Source of the DNA: Nocardioides sp. Soil805
GTDB lineage: Bacteria > Actinomycetota > Actinomycetes > Propionibacteriales > Nocardioidaceae
Length of the DNA: 64,000 nt
NCBI RefSeq assembly: GCF_001429625.1
Contig: NZ_LMSU01000002.1
Coordinates: forward strand, 744,001 to 808,000
Direction: 5' to 3'
Shown in pieces: positions 49,093 through 57,096 of the stretch (position 1 is its first letter; each line of letters opens with the position of its first letter). The notes beneath the pieces were generated by a model that saw only the letters and a list, made by a program, of their open reading frames with translations, was not told the origin of the DNA and ran no database searches. Made by a program: the position numbers and the translations under genes.

Positions 49093-50135
49093 GTGACGCA
49101 CCCCTCGTGCTCGGCATCGAGACCTCCTGCGACGAGACGGGGGTCGGCATCGTCCGTGGCCACACCCTGCTCGCCGATGCCGTCGCCAGCAGCGTGGACG
49201 AGCACGCCCGCTTCGGTGGCGTGGTGCCCGAGGTGGCGAGCCGGGCCCACCTCGAGGCCATGGTGCCCACCATCGAGCGCGCCTGCGAGACCGCCGGCGT
49301 CGCGCTGCGCGACGTCGACGCCATCGCGGTCACCAGCGGCCCGGGGCTGGCCGGTGCGCTGCTGGTCGGCGTCGCGAGCGCCAAGGCCCTCGCGCTGGGT
49401 CTCGGCAAGCCGCTGTACGGCGTCAACCACCTCGCCGCGCACGTCGCCGTCGACCAGCTCGAGCACGGCCCGCTGCCGGAGCCCTGCCTGGCCATGCTGG
49501 TCTCGGGCGGCCACTCCAGCCTGCTCCGCGTCGAGGATGTGACCACGGGCGTCGAGCCGTTGGGCGCCACCATCGACGACGCCGCCGGCGAGGCGTTCGA
49601 CAAGGTCGCGCGCCTCCTCGGGCTGCCGTTCCCCGGCGGGCCGCACATCGACCGGGCGGCGGCCAGCGGCAACAGCGTCGCCATCGACTTCCCGCGCGGG
49701 CTCACCGGACGCCGCGACATGGAGCGGCACCGCTTCGACTTCTCCTTCAGCGGCCTCAAGACCGCCGTCGCCCGCTGGGTGGAGACCCAGCAGCGCGCCG
49801 GGGCCACCATCGACGTCCACGACGTCGCCGCGTCCTTCCAGGAGGCGGTGTGCGACGTGCTGACCCGCAAGGCCATCGACGCGGCCACCAGCCAGGGGAT
49901 CGAGGACATCCTCATCGGTGGCGGGGTGGCGGCCAACAGCCGGCTGCGCGCCATGGCGGAGGAGCGCGCCGCGGCGCAGGGGATCCGGGTGCGCGTGCCG
50001 CGGCCCGGCCTGTGCACCGACAACGGCGCGATGGTGGCGGCCCTGGGGGCCGAGCTCGTGCAGAGAGGTCGAGCGCCGTCGGCGCTCGACCTCCCTGCAG
50101 ACTCGTCGCAGCCCATCACCACCGTGGTGGCCTGA
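49089..50135 (+). CDS. tsaD: tRNA N6-threonylcarbamoyladenosine transferase TsaD
   Basis: A 348-residue catalytic subunit of t6A synthesis. ASKHA-fold motifs: [14 protein letters not shown], metal-binding HLAAHVA, substrate loop [31 protein letters not shown], and C-terminal [11 protein letters not shown] and [10 protein letters not shown]. Full length. It overlaps rimI by ATGA. A 13-bp hairpin lies within its final codons. Confidence 0.98.
   Translation: MSDAPLVLGIETSCDETGVGIVRGHTLLADAVASSVDEHARFGGVVPEVASRAHLEAMVPTIERACETAGVALRDVDAIAVTSGPGLAGALLVGVASAKALALGLGKPLYGVNHLAAHVAVDQLEHGPLPEPCLAMLVSGGHSSLLRVEDVTTGVEPLGATIDDAAGEAFDKVARLLGLPFPGGPHIDRAAASGNSVAIDFPRGLTGRRDMERHRFDFSFSGLKTAVARWVETQQRAGATIDVHDVAASFQEAVCDVLTRKAIDAATSQGIEDILIGGGVAANSRLRAMAEERAAAQGIRVRVPRPGLCTDNGAMVAALGAELVQRGRAPSALDLPADSSQPITTVVA
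50065..50093 (+). terminator. 13-bp perfect hairpin within the 3' end of tsaD
   Basis: Arms 50065-50077 and 50081-50093 are exact reverse complements around a 3-nt loop, ending 42 nt before the tsaD stop. Only 12 nt separate tsaD from the convergent gene, so the terminator may lie inside the coding sequence. Confidence 0.4.
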
Positions 50136-50147
50136 GGGCCGCGGACC

Positions 50148-51665
50148 TCAGTCCAGCACGCCCGTGCCGGCCGACTCGTCGCCGAGCCAGTCCTGCTCGT
50201 AGACCAGTGCGTCGCGCTGCTCGCTGCGCTCGTCGTTCTTCTTGCCGCCGCGCCCGCCGGAGGCGGAACCGTTGCTGCCGCGGCGGAACAGGCCCCTGCC
50301 CTTGCCCTGGCCGGCTGCCTTGGCGGCGTTCTTGGCTGTGCCCTTCGTGGTGCCCTTCGAGCCCGTGGTCGAGCCCTTGCCGGCGGCCGAGGCGCCGGAC
50401 CTGCCCGCGGCACCGCGTGAGGTGGCGCCCTTGATGCCGCCCGCCTTGGTGCCCGAGCGGCTGCCGGCACCGGCCGCGGTGCGTGAGGCACCCTTGGCGC
50501 CCGCCGCGCCCCGGGAACCCCCCACGGAGGAGCCGCGGGAAGCGCTGCCGGTCGACCGGGCGCCGGCGGCCGAGCCCCGGCTCAGCGAGCCCGGGCCGGA
50601 GGAACGCGTCGTCGCGCCGATGCCCTTGACACCCGCGCTGCGCAGCTGGGGTGCGGGAGCGGCACCGCGCAGGCCGGCCGCACCGGCCGCGCCGCCGGCG
50701 ACACCGCCGGCAGCCATGCCGGCGCTGCCGAGGCCGCCACCACCGCTGCCGCCCGGGGCGCTCGGCGTGTAGCCGCCGGGCGAGGAGCCCGGCGAGTAGT
50801 CGAAGCCTCCGTCGGTGCCGCCGACCACGTTGGTGCCCGGGTGGAACGTGGGCACGTGGGGCGGGTGGTTGGTGGGGGGAAGGGTCGTGATCGGCGGCTG
50901 CGGTTCCCGGATCTCAGGATCGCGGATCTCGGGGTCGCGGATCTCCGGGTCGCGGATCTCCGGGTCCCGGATCTCGGGGTCCCGGATCTCCGGGTCGCGG
51001 ACCTCGGGGTCGCGGATGTCGGGGACGTCCGGGTTACGGGTCGGGGTGCCGGGGGTCCCAGGGGGAACCACGGGACTGCTGGGCGGGGTGCTGCCGCCCG
51101 GGGTCGTGGGGGAGTCCACCGGGTCGGGCTCGCCGTGGATCTCCTTCATGACCTGCGCCTGGGCCTCGTACTCCTTGTCCATGGCCTGGAGCGCCTTGTG
51201 CGCGTTGTCCTCGTACATCTGCTCGTTCTGCAGGTACTGGGTCATCTGCGAGTTGTACTGCCCCATCGCGGTCGACTGCGCCTCGGTGGGCTGCTGGCCC
51301 GGCAGCGGGCCCTCGGGCTTGGTCGGCGGCTGGTTCATCGGGCTCGACAGCTGGATGCCGTTGCGCGCCGCGATGGCCTGGTAGGCCGCGCCCTGGGCGG
51401 CCCCGAGGGCCCCAGAGCCCTTGCGCAGGTCATCGGCGGCGAGATGGAGCTTCTCGCTGATCTCGTTGAACTTGGCGACCATCGCCGCGCCCGCCTGGCC
51501 CTCGATCTCGCTGTCGATCGTCCGGCCGTGCGAGCGGAGGCCGTCGGCGAGGTCGTCGACCACGGTCGCCCGGGTGCTCCAGTTGTTGGAGGCCTGGGAG
51601 ATCGACTCGTCGTCGGCGCTGGCGAGGACCGCCTGGAGGCGGTCGCGGTAGTAGCGGCTGACCAT
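50148..51665 (-). CDS. WXG100/ESX-type secreted protein with RDPEI repeats
   Basis: A 505-residue protein. Residues 1-110 form a helical hairpin like WXG100/PPE-class substrates (NNWSTRATVVDDLADGLRSHG, then IEGQAGAAMVAKFNEIS). A Gln-rich helix follows. At about 213-250 comes a run of RDPEI/RDPEV pentapeptides encoded by 15-bp DNA repeats. After this are Pro/Gly-rich and Ala/Gly/Ser/Lys-rich low-complexity regions. The acidic C-terminus YEQDWLGDESAGTGVLD resembles tails of other actinobacterial ESX-linked proteins. There is no Sec signal. It overlaps the 144-residue partner by one base. No EccC-like ATPase or other ESX machinery is in the window. Confidence 0.7.
   Translation of the reverse strand: MVSRYYRDRLQAVLASADDESISQASNNWSTRATVVDDLADGLRSHGRTIDSEIEGQAGAAMVAKFNEISEKLHLAADDLRKGSGALGAAQGAAYQAIAARNGIQLSSPMNQPPTKPEGPLPGQQPTEAQSTAMGQYNSQMTQYLQNEQMYEDNAHKALQAMDKEYEAQAQVMKEIHGEPDPVDSPTTPGGSTPPSSPVVPPGTPGTPTRNPDVPDIRDPEVRDPEIRDPEIRDPEIRDPEIRDPEIRDPEIREPQPPITTLPPTNHPPHVPTFHPGTNVVGGTDGGFDYSPGSSPGGYTPSAPGGSGGGGLGSAGMAAGGVAGGAAGAAGLRGAAPAPQLRSAGVKGIGATTRSSGPGSLSRGSAAGARSTGSASRGSSVGGSRGAAGAKGASRTAAGAGSRSGTKAGGIKGATSRGAAGRSGASAAGKGSTTGSKGTTKGTAKNAAKAAGQGKGRGLFRRGSNGSASGGRGGKKNDERSEQRDALVYEQDWLGDESAGTGVLD
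50911..51030 (-). repeat. 15-bp tandem repeat array encoding RDPEI
   Basis: Eight 15-bp units, the last degenerate, run in frame with the minus-strand gene. Units vary only at a few positions (ATCTCSGGGTCSCGG on the plus strand), mostly silent, so the pentapeptide is conserved while the DNA drifts. Confidence 0.9.
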
Positions 51666-52099
51666 CAGTCGTCACGTCCTGTGGTGTCGGCCGGGCCTTG
51701 GGCCGGCGGGGTGCGGCGGTCGCCGTCCATCTGGTCGACGGCCAGCTCGGTGCGGTGCAGCAGGGCCAGGGCGGCGGCCTCGGAGTCCGCGTCCTTGGCG
51801 CTGATCTCCTTGTCGAAGTCCTGCATGGCCTGCATCGTGGCCGCGATGCCGGACACCGCCTCGATGAGGGTGTTCTGCAGCGCGAGGTGGGCCTTGGTGG
51901 TGTGGGTGCCCAGGTACTGGGCGCTCCCAGCCGACCCGAACCAGGCGTCCTTGACGGGGCGCAGCTGGTTGGGCGCCAGCTCGTCGGGGGACGTCTCCAG
52001 GATCGCGACGATGCTGTTGATGACGTCCGGTGGGACCTTGACCGAGCTCAGCGTGCTGCGAACGCCGCTGATGCCGCCGACATCGGCTAGCAGGACCAT
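51665..52099 (-). CDS. WXG100-like small protein
   Basis: A 144-residue helical protein with a WFG turn (KDAWFGSAGSAQYL, near residue 53) between two helices, as in WXG100 proteins. Its C-terminal tail is disordered and charged. The ATG has a GGGGAGG ribosome site 7-8 nt upstream. It is the first gene of a pair, overlapping the 505-residue protein by TGATG, and the two probably form a heterodimer for type VII secretion (inference). It is longer than classic 100-residue members. Confidence 0.65.
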   Translation of the reverse strand: MVLLADVGGISGVRSTLSSVKVPPDVINSIVAILETSPDELAPNQLRPVKDAWFGSAGSAQYLGTHTTKAHLALQNTLIEAVSGIAATMQAMQDFDKEISAKDADSEAAALALLHRTELAVDQMDGDRRTPPAQGPADTTGRDD

Positions 52100-52221
52100 G
52101 GTGTGCCTCCCCTTGGCTCCATGTGGTGGTGGACAGATGCGAGTGTGGGCGGCTCGCGCCGCGTCACGCTCGTTCCCCGCGGTGGCGGACCCCAAACCCC
52201 GGGGTCCGCACATTCGCGACA

Positions 52222-52227
52222 TAGTGT
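52222..52227 (+). promoter_or_regulatory. -10 hexamer TAGTGT before the lipoprotein gene
   Basis: TAGTGT predicts a transcript start near 52234. GGAAGG at 52255-52260, 8 nt before the GTG at 52269, would then be the ribosome site. Confidence 0.4.
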
Positions 52228-52268
52228 GCCCGGCAACGATGACCTCGTCCCCTCGGAAGGCGAAATCA

Positions 52269-53339
52269 GTGACACCACGCGTGGGCCCAGCGGCAGCAGC
52301 AGCGGTTCTCTCCCTCGTCCTCGCCGGGTGCGCTGGTGACACGGACGAGACGCCCGAGGCGTCGAGCTCCGAGTCGGGTACGCCGGAGTCGTCACCGAGC
52401 GCTGGCGAGTCGCCGTCCGAGACCGAGTCCGACTCAACCCCTGCCGTCGCTCCCGCGGCCGGGCCCGCGCTCGCGATCGACGGGGTGCGGCTCCGGGCCC
52501 CGATCACGTGGTCGCAGGTGCCGGACAAGCTGTCCTTCCGGCAGGCCGCCTTCCCCCCGTTCCACGAGTCCTACGTCTCGGTCTTCCGCTTCCCCAACCT
52601 CAGCGGAGCCACCCTGGACGTGCTGGGAGACGCGTCCTTGAAGAACAAGGACTGGACGCCCCGGGCCCAGCGCCTCGAGGACCAGGTCATCGACGACCAA
52701 CCGGTCTACCACCTCGCCGGACCGCGGAGGGACGGCGCCCACCGGGAGACGTTCGGGACCGTCCTGGACGACGCCGAGCTCCAGGTGACCTTCGAGTTCA
52801 CCGAGGACGAGCCCCCGGCCTACCGCGACGACGTGATCGCCAGCGTGCTGGAGACGGTCGACTTCGGCGAGGCGTCCGTCGAGCTGCCCGAGCCCGGCTC
52901 CGTCGCCCCGGCGCCCGCGCGCGGTCCGGTCATCAAGATCCCCGCGGCCCGGCTGCGCATCCCGGTCTACTGGGAGGCGACGGACTTCCCACTCCCCACG
53001 CTGACGGGCGCCTTCCCGCGGGGCGTGCTCGGCACCTCGATCAGCCTGGCCACGACTCCCCAGGGCGACGTCGCCGACCTGGAGGAGCTGGGAGACGCGT
53101 CGGTGACGGCGAAGGGCTGGAGGTCCCGCGCGACCCGGCTCGACGACGTCGTCATCGACGACCAGCCGACCGTCCACGTGGCCGGTGACGTCGCTCCCGG
53201 CACGTACGTCGAGAGGTTCGCCCTGCTCGTGGACGGCGAGCGCCTCGACGTGACGTTCACCTTCGCCAACGACGAGAAGCCGGCCTACCGCGACGAGATC
53301 GTGGCCAGCGTCCTGCCCACGATCCGCCTCGCCGGCTGA
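52269..53339 (+). CDS. lipoprotein with two duplicated unknown domains
   Basis: A 356-residue lipoprotein. The signal peptide ends in lipobox LAGC (C21), followed by an acidic Ser/Glu/Thr linker to about 60. Two repeats of about 125 residues follow. Both contain an LRxPxxW/LRIPVYW segment, LGDAS, RAxRLxDxVIDDQP, and end ExPAYRDxxxASVL. I do not recognise the family. The GTG at 52269 is preferred for its GGAAGG ribosome site; an in-frame ATG at 52239 would give a longer, less typical n-region. It is convergent with the sigma/propeller operon. Confidence 0.75.
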   Translation: MTPRVGPAAAAAVLSLVLAGCAGDTDETPEASSSESGTPESSPSAGESPSETESDSTPAVAPAAGPALAIDGVRLRAPITWSQVPDKLSFRQAAFPPFHESYVSVFRFPNLSGATLDVLGDASLKNKDWTPRAQRLEDQVIDDQPVYHLAGPRRDGAHRETFGTVLDDAELQVTFEFTEDEPPAYRDDVIASVLETVDFGEASVELPEPGSVAPAPARGPVIKIPAARLRIPVYWEATDFPLPTLTGAFPRGVLGTSISLATTPQGDVADLEELGDASVTAKGWRSRATRLDDVVIDDQPTVHVAGDVAPGTYVERFALLVDGERLDVTFTFANDEKPAYRDEIVASVLPTIRLAG

Positions 53340-53353
53340 TCCTCAGCGCCCCG

Positions 53354-54592
53354 TCAGCCGACGAGGTGCGTGGGGAACCGGTACTCGGTGCTCATCTGGG
53401 CGGGGGCCGGACCGACGACCCGCTCGACACGCCCGTCGATGGTGGCGCGGACGACGTACTGCTCGTTGCGCTGCGTGACGGTCGCGAGCAGCGTCGTGGC
53501 GTCCTCCCAGACGACGTCGCTGACGGCGGCCGCGGACCGGACGTCGTTGCCGCTCACGAAGTCGACCACCGGCTCGCCCGTGGTCGCGTCGAGGATGCCG
53601 ACGCTGGGAGATCCCAGGCTGTCCGAGTAGTCGGCGAGCCCGACGATGAAGCGACCGTCGGGGCTGAAGTCGCCGAGCTGGTGGTCGCACGTCTCCCACT
53701 CGAGGTCCTGGTCCGCGGAGAGCGGGTCCAGGACGGCCGAGCAGGAGTCGTCGCCGGTGTACTCCGTCTGCCCGGCGACCAGGCCGGTCACCGAGGACGC
53801 GCTCACGACGCGGTTGAAGCCGCCGAACTCGGTCATGGTGCCGTCGGCGGCGACCACTCGATAGGACAGCTGCCCGGTGTCCGGGTCGTTCGCCTCGACG
53901 ACGACGGAGTCGTCCGAGACGTAGCCGAGCGGCCGGTGGACCGCCTCCTCGCTGGTGCGGGTGGCGACGTCGGTGTACGTGTAGTCCGCGACCCGGGGCA
54001 GCGCCGTGGTGAGCAGCGTCCACCGCCCCGCTCCGTCGTACTGGGTGAACGCCACGCGCCCGCCGTCCTCGCGCACCGCGAGTCCGCGGGCCGGTCCGCC
54101 TGCCCCGTCGGTGACCCGGAAGTCGCCGTCCAGCATTTCGACCGTGATGCCGATGTCGGGCGCTCCTTGCGCCAGGGCGACCCAGCCCCCGTCCCCGTCC
54201 GGGACGATCTGGAGGTAGGCCTCGGGGAGGTCGTAGGTCGCAGCGGGGGTGACGAGCTGCTTGGCGTCGACGACGAGGTACGGGACCCGCGGGGCCGCGC
54301 CCTCCGGGGCCGAGCGCGGGTCGAGGGGCACCGGCTCGGGGATCGGGGTGATCGTCTCCGCCGGCTGGAGGTCGAGTCCCCGGCCGTCGCCGGTGGGGAG
54401 CAGGGACAGCGGGACCACCACCGCGGCGATGACGGCGGCGGCCGCCACGCCCGCGACCGCGGTACGGCGGCGGCGGATCGAGGTGGCGCGGCCGCGGACG
54501 GCGAGCAGGTCGAGCGGGGTGTCGTGGAGGGCGTCGGCGCGCCGCTGCAGGGTCTCGCCGAGCTGGCGGGCCAGGTCCTGGTCGTGGGTCAT
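53354..54592 (-). CDS. membrane-anchored propeller-like protein, probable sigma-factor partner
   Basis: A 412-residue protein. About 42 cytoplasmic residues (QLGETLQRRADALHDTPLDLLAVRGRA) are followed by one membrane segment (VAGVAAAAVIAAVVVPLSLLP, about 46-66) and an extracytoplasmic domain with repeats such as DGDGGWVALAQ, DGGRVAFTQYDGAG and DFSPDGRFIVGLADY, which suggest a WD40/TolB-like beta-propeller. The ATG overlaps the stop of the ECF sigma gene. This topology fits an anti-sigma or co-sensor protein, but no ZAS domain is seen. Confidence 0.75.
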   Translation of the reverse strand: MTHDQDLARQLGETLQRRADALHDTPLDLLAVRGRATSIRRRRTAVAGVAAAAVIAAVVVPLSLLPTGDGRGLDLQPAETITPIPEPVPLDPRSAPEGAAPRVPYLVVDAKQLVTPAATYDLPEAYLQIVPDGDGGWVALAQGAPDIGITVEMLDGDFRVTDGAGGPARGLAVREDGGRVAFTQYDGAGRWTLLTTALPRVADYTYTDVATRTSEEAVHRPLGYVSDDSVVVEANDPDTGQLSYRVVAADGTMTEFGGFNRVVSASSVTGLVAGQTEYTGDDSCSAVLDPLSADQDLEWETCDHQLGDFSPDGRFIVGLADYSDSLGSPSVGILDATTGEPVVDFVSGNDVRSAAAVSDVVWEDATTLLATVTQRNEQYVVRATIDGRVERVVGPAPAQMSTEYRFPTHLVG

Positions 54593-55131
54593 CGCTCCTC
54601 CTCCCGGAGCTCGGTGTGGCGGGGGTCGAGGCTGCGGGGTGCGCGGGCGCGCAACCCGGCCAGCGCGCGGCTGGCCTGGGACTTCACGGTGCCGGGGGAG
54701 ATGCCCATGACGTCGGCGATCTCGGCCTCGGAGAGGTCCTCGTAGTAGCGCAGCACCAGCACGGTGCGCTGCTTGGGCGGCAGGGTCTGCAGGTAGGACC
54801 ACAGCGCGGCGCCGAGGCCGTCGTCGTGCTCGTCGTGGACGGGCTGCTCGGGCATGTCGTCGGTGCTGTGCTCGCGGCGCTTCCACGCCCGGCGCCACAG
54901 CGAGTTGTGCTCGTTGACCATGATCCGCCGGACGTAGCCGTCCAGCGCCCCACGGTCGCGGACCTTGTCCCACGACAGGTAGAGCTTGGCCAGCGCCGTC
55001 TGGAGCAGGTCCTCGGCCGCTGCGCGCTCGCCGGTCAGGAGGTACGCCGTGCGCAGCAGGGCCGCCTGGCGCGCGGCCATGTAGGAGGAGAACTCCTCGT
55101 CCCTGCTGGTCTGCCTGCTGCTCTGGGGCAC
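54589..55131 (-). CDS. SigE-family ECF RNA polymerase sigma factor
   Basis: A 180-residue sigma factor. Region 2 is [27 protein letters not shown], and region 4 is [58 protein letters not shown] at the N-terminus is typical of the SigE-70 group of actinobacteria. The GTG of VPQSSRQ is chosen because GGGAGAT lies 7 nt upstream. It overlaps the downstream membrane propeller gene by ATGA, making a sigma/regulator module. Confidence 0.9.
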   Translation of the reverse strand: MPQSSRQTSRDEEFSSYMAARQAALLRTAYLLTGERAAAEDLLQTALAKLYLSWDKVRDRGALDGYVRRIMVNEHNSLWRRAWKRREHSTDDMPEQPVHDEHDDGLGAALWSYLQTLPPKQRTVLVLRYYEDLSEAEIADVMGISPGTVKSQASRALAGLRARAPRSLDPRHTELREEER

Positions 55132-55315
55132 TGCATCTCCCGTGACGACACCCGGTGCACTGATCACCGACTCACCTCCCCATCCAATCGTGTGCCGCCC
55201 CTCGCATGTGCGGCACGTGGTGAGGACGCCGCCGGGGGGAGGCGGGTTGCATCCGGTTTGGCAGGATGGCGAGGCTCGCCCCACACCACACCGCACCGAC
55301 ACACCAGGAGTGCAC

Positions 55316-56401
55316 ATGCAGCAGGTCAAGGCCGTCGTCGCGAAGGCCGAGGGAGCGCCCGTCGAGGTGGTCACCATCAACGTGCCCGACCCGGGTCCGG
55401 GCGAGGCGCTGGTGAAGGTGCAGGCCTGCGGGGTCTGCCACACCGACCTCCACTACCGCGAGGGCGGGATCAACGACGACTTCCCGTTCCTGCTCGGCCA
55501 CGAGGCGGCCGGCGTCGTCGAGGCGGTGGGCGACGACGTCACGGACCTGGCGCCGGGCGACTTCGTGGTCCTCAACTGGCGCGCGGTGTGCGGCAGCTGC
55601 CGGGCGTGCGAGCGCGGCGAGCCGTGGTACTGCTTCGCCACACACAACGGCACCCAGAAGATGACGCTGGAGGACGGCACCGAGCTGACCGCCGCCCTGG
55701 GCATCGGCTCGTTCGCGGAGAAGACCCTCGTCGCGGCCGGCCAGTGCACCAAGGTCGACCCCGAGGCCCGCCCGGCCGCCGTCGGCCTGCTGGGCTGCGG
55801 CGTGATGGCCGGCCTCGGTGCCGCCATCAACACCGGCAACGTGACCCGCGGAAAGTCCGTCGCGGTCATCGGCTGCGGCGGCGTCGGCATGGCCGCCATC
55901 GCCGGCTCCGCCCTGGCCGGAGCCTCGACGATCATCGCCGTCGACATCGACGACACCAAGCTCGGCTGGGCGCGCGACATGGGCGCCACCCACACGGTCA
56001 ACTCGAAGGAGTCCGAGCCGGTCGAGGCCATCCAGGCTCTCACCGGGGGACACGGCGCCGACGTCGTGATCGACGCGGTCGGACGTCCCGAGACGTGGAA
56101 GCAGGCGTTCTACGCCCGCGACCTGGCCGGCACGGTCGTGCTGGTCGGCGTACCGACGCCGGACATGGTGGTCCCCGACATCCCGCTCATCGACGTCTTC
56201 GGTCGCGGCGGGTCGCTCAAGTCCAGCTGGTACGGCGACTGCCTGCCGTCGCGCGACTTCCCGATGCTCGTCGACCTCTACCGGCAGGGTCGGCTCGACC
56301 TGGACGCCTTCGTCACCGAGGAGATCTCCATCGACGACGTCGAGGCGGCCTTCGACAAGATGCACGGCGGTGCCGTGCTGCGCTCGGTGGTGGTGTTCTG
56401 A
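55316..56401 (+). CDS. mscR: S-(hydroxymethyl)mycothiol dehydrogenase
   Basis: A 361-residue zinc alcohol dehydrogenase of the MscR/AdhE2 type, oxidising the formaldehyde-mycothiol adduct and reducing S-nitrosomycothiol. Catalytic zinc ligands are in [15 protein letters not shown] and LGHEAAG; structural zinc cysteines are in [17 protein letters not shown]; the NAD-binding motif is [11 protein letters not shown]. The segment [16 protein letters not shown] matches M. tuberculosis MscR (Rv2259). The ATG has AGGAG at 6 nt. It is coupled to a metallo-hydrolase gene, as Rv2259-Rv2260 are. Confidence 0.93.
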   Translation: MQQVKAVVAKAEGAPVEVVTINVPDPGPGEALVKVQACGVCHTDLHYREGGINDDFPFLLGHEAAGVVEAVGDDVTDLAPGDFVVLNWRAVCGSCRACERGEPWYCFATHNGTQKMTLEDGTELTAALGIGSFAEKTLVAAGQCTKVDPEARPAAVGLLGCGVMAGLGAAINTGNVTRGKSVAVIGCGGVGMAAIAGSALAGASTIIAVDIDDTKLGWARDMGATHTVNSKESEPVEAIQALTGGHGADVVIDAVGRPETWKQAFYARDLAGTVVLVGVPTPDMVVPDIPLIDVFGRGGSLKSSWYGDCLPSRDFPMLVDLYRQGRLDLDAFVTEEISIDDVEAAFDKMHGGAVLRSVVVF

Positions 56402-57012
56402 TGGGCGGCCTGCGGGTGGACCACGCGGTCGTGTCGGGCACCTTCTCCCTCGACGGAGAGGTGCACGAGGTCGACAACAACATCTGGGTGGTCGGTGACG
56501 ACGAGGAGTGCGTGGTGATCGACGCGCCCCACGACGTCGACGCGATCCTCGACGTCGTCGGCGGGCGGCAGGTCAAGGCGATCCTGCTGACCCACGCCCA
56601 CGACGACCACTGCCGGGTCGCCCCCGAGCTGCGACAGCGGGTGAGCGCGCCGATCCTGCTGCACCCCGACGACCGGCCGCTGTGGGAGCTGACCCACACC
56701 GACGAGCTGTGGGACGTCGACATCGAGGACGGCCAGTCGATCAAGGTGGCGGGCGCCTCGCTCAAGGTCCTGCACACGCCCGGCCACGCGCCCGGTGCGG
56801 TCTGCGTCTACGTCCACGACCTCGACTGCGTCTTCACCGGCGACACCCTCTTCCAGGGTGGTCCCGGTGCGACCGGCCGCTCCTACAGCGACGGCGACCT
56901 GATCAAGGACTCCATCCGCAGCCAGCTCTTCCGGCTGCCCGACGAGACGGTCGTGCACACCGGCCACGGCGACGACACCACCATCGCCGCCGAGCGCGAG
57001 GCGCTCAGCTGA
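56401..57012 (+). CDS. metallo-beta-lactamase-fold hydrolase, probable S-formylmycothiol hydrolase partner
   Basis: A 203-residue MBL-fold protein. The metal motif is LLTHAHDDHC, with later ligands in HTPGHAPGAVC, FTGDTLF and HTGHGDDTTI; the first motif HAHDDH is complete. The ATG overlaps the mscR stop by one base. In mycothiol users this partner is thought to hydrolyse S-formylmycothiol to formate, which is inferred here from context. Its 3' end is repeated in tandem downstream. Confidence 0.85.
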   Translation: MGGLRVDHAVVSGTFSLDGEVHEVDNNIWVVGDDEECVVIDAPHDVDAILDVVGGRQVKAILLTHAHDDHCRVAPELRQRVSAPILLHPDDRPLWELTHTDELWDVDIEDGQSIKVAGASLKVLHTPGHAPGAVCVYVHDLDCVFTGDTLFQGGPGATGRSYSDGDLIKDSIRSQLFRLPDETVVHTGHGDDTTIAAEREALS

Positions 57013-57060
57013 TACAGCGCGAGGCGCTCGGCTGATGCAGCGCAAGGAGCTCGGCTGAGA
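56993..57060 (+). repeat. 23-bp tandem repeat across the MBL gene stop codon
   Basis: Three copies (56993-57015, 57016-57038, and a shorter, diverged 57039-57060). The first holds the last codons and TGA stop of the gene; the next two repeat that coding end and stop. Read in the matching local frame, each copy ends in REALS-stop, REALG-stop or KELG-stop. Confidence 0.85.
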
Positions 57061-57096
57061 TTGGGGGCGCGGCGTCCCGGCTGGGAGACTGTCGGG

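Noticed and set aside
50911-51030. Possible CRISPR array
   Set aside because: The units are contiguous 15-mers in a coding frame with no spacers, and there are no cas genes.
50841-53339. A plus-strand reading frame of 832 codons ending with the lipoprotein
   Set aside because: Only the last 356 codons are a gene with a signal peptide. The first part is the antisense of the WXG100-like pair.
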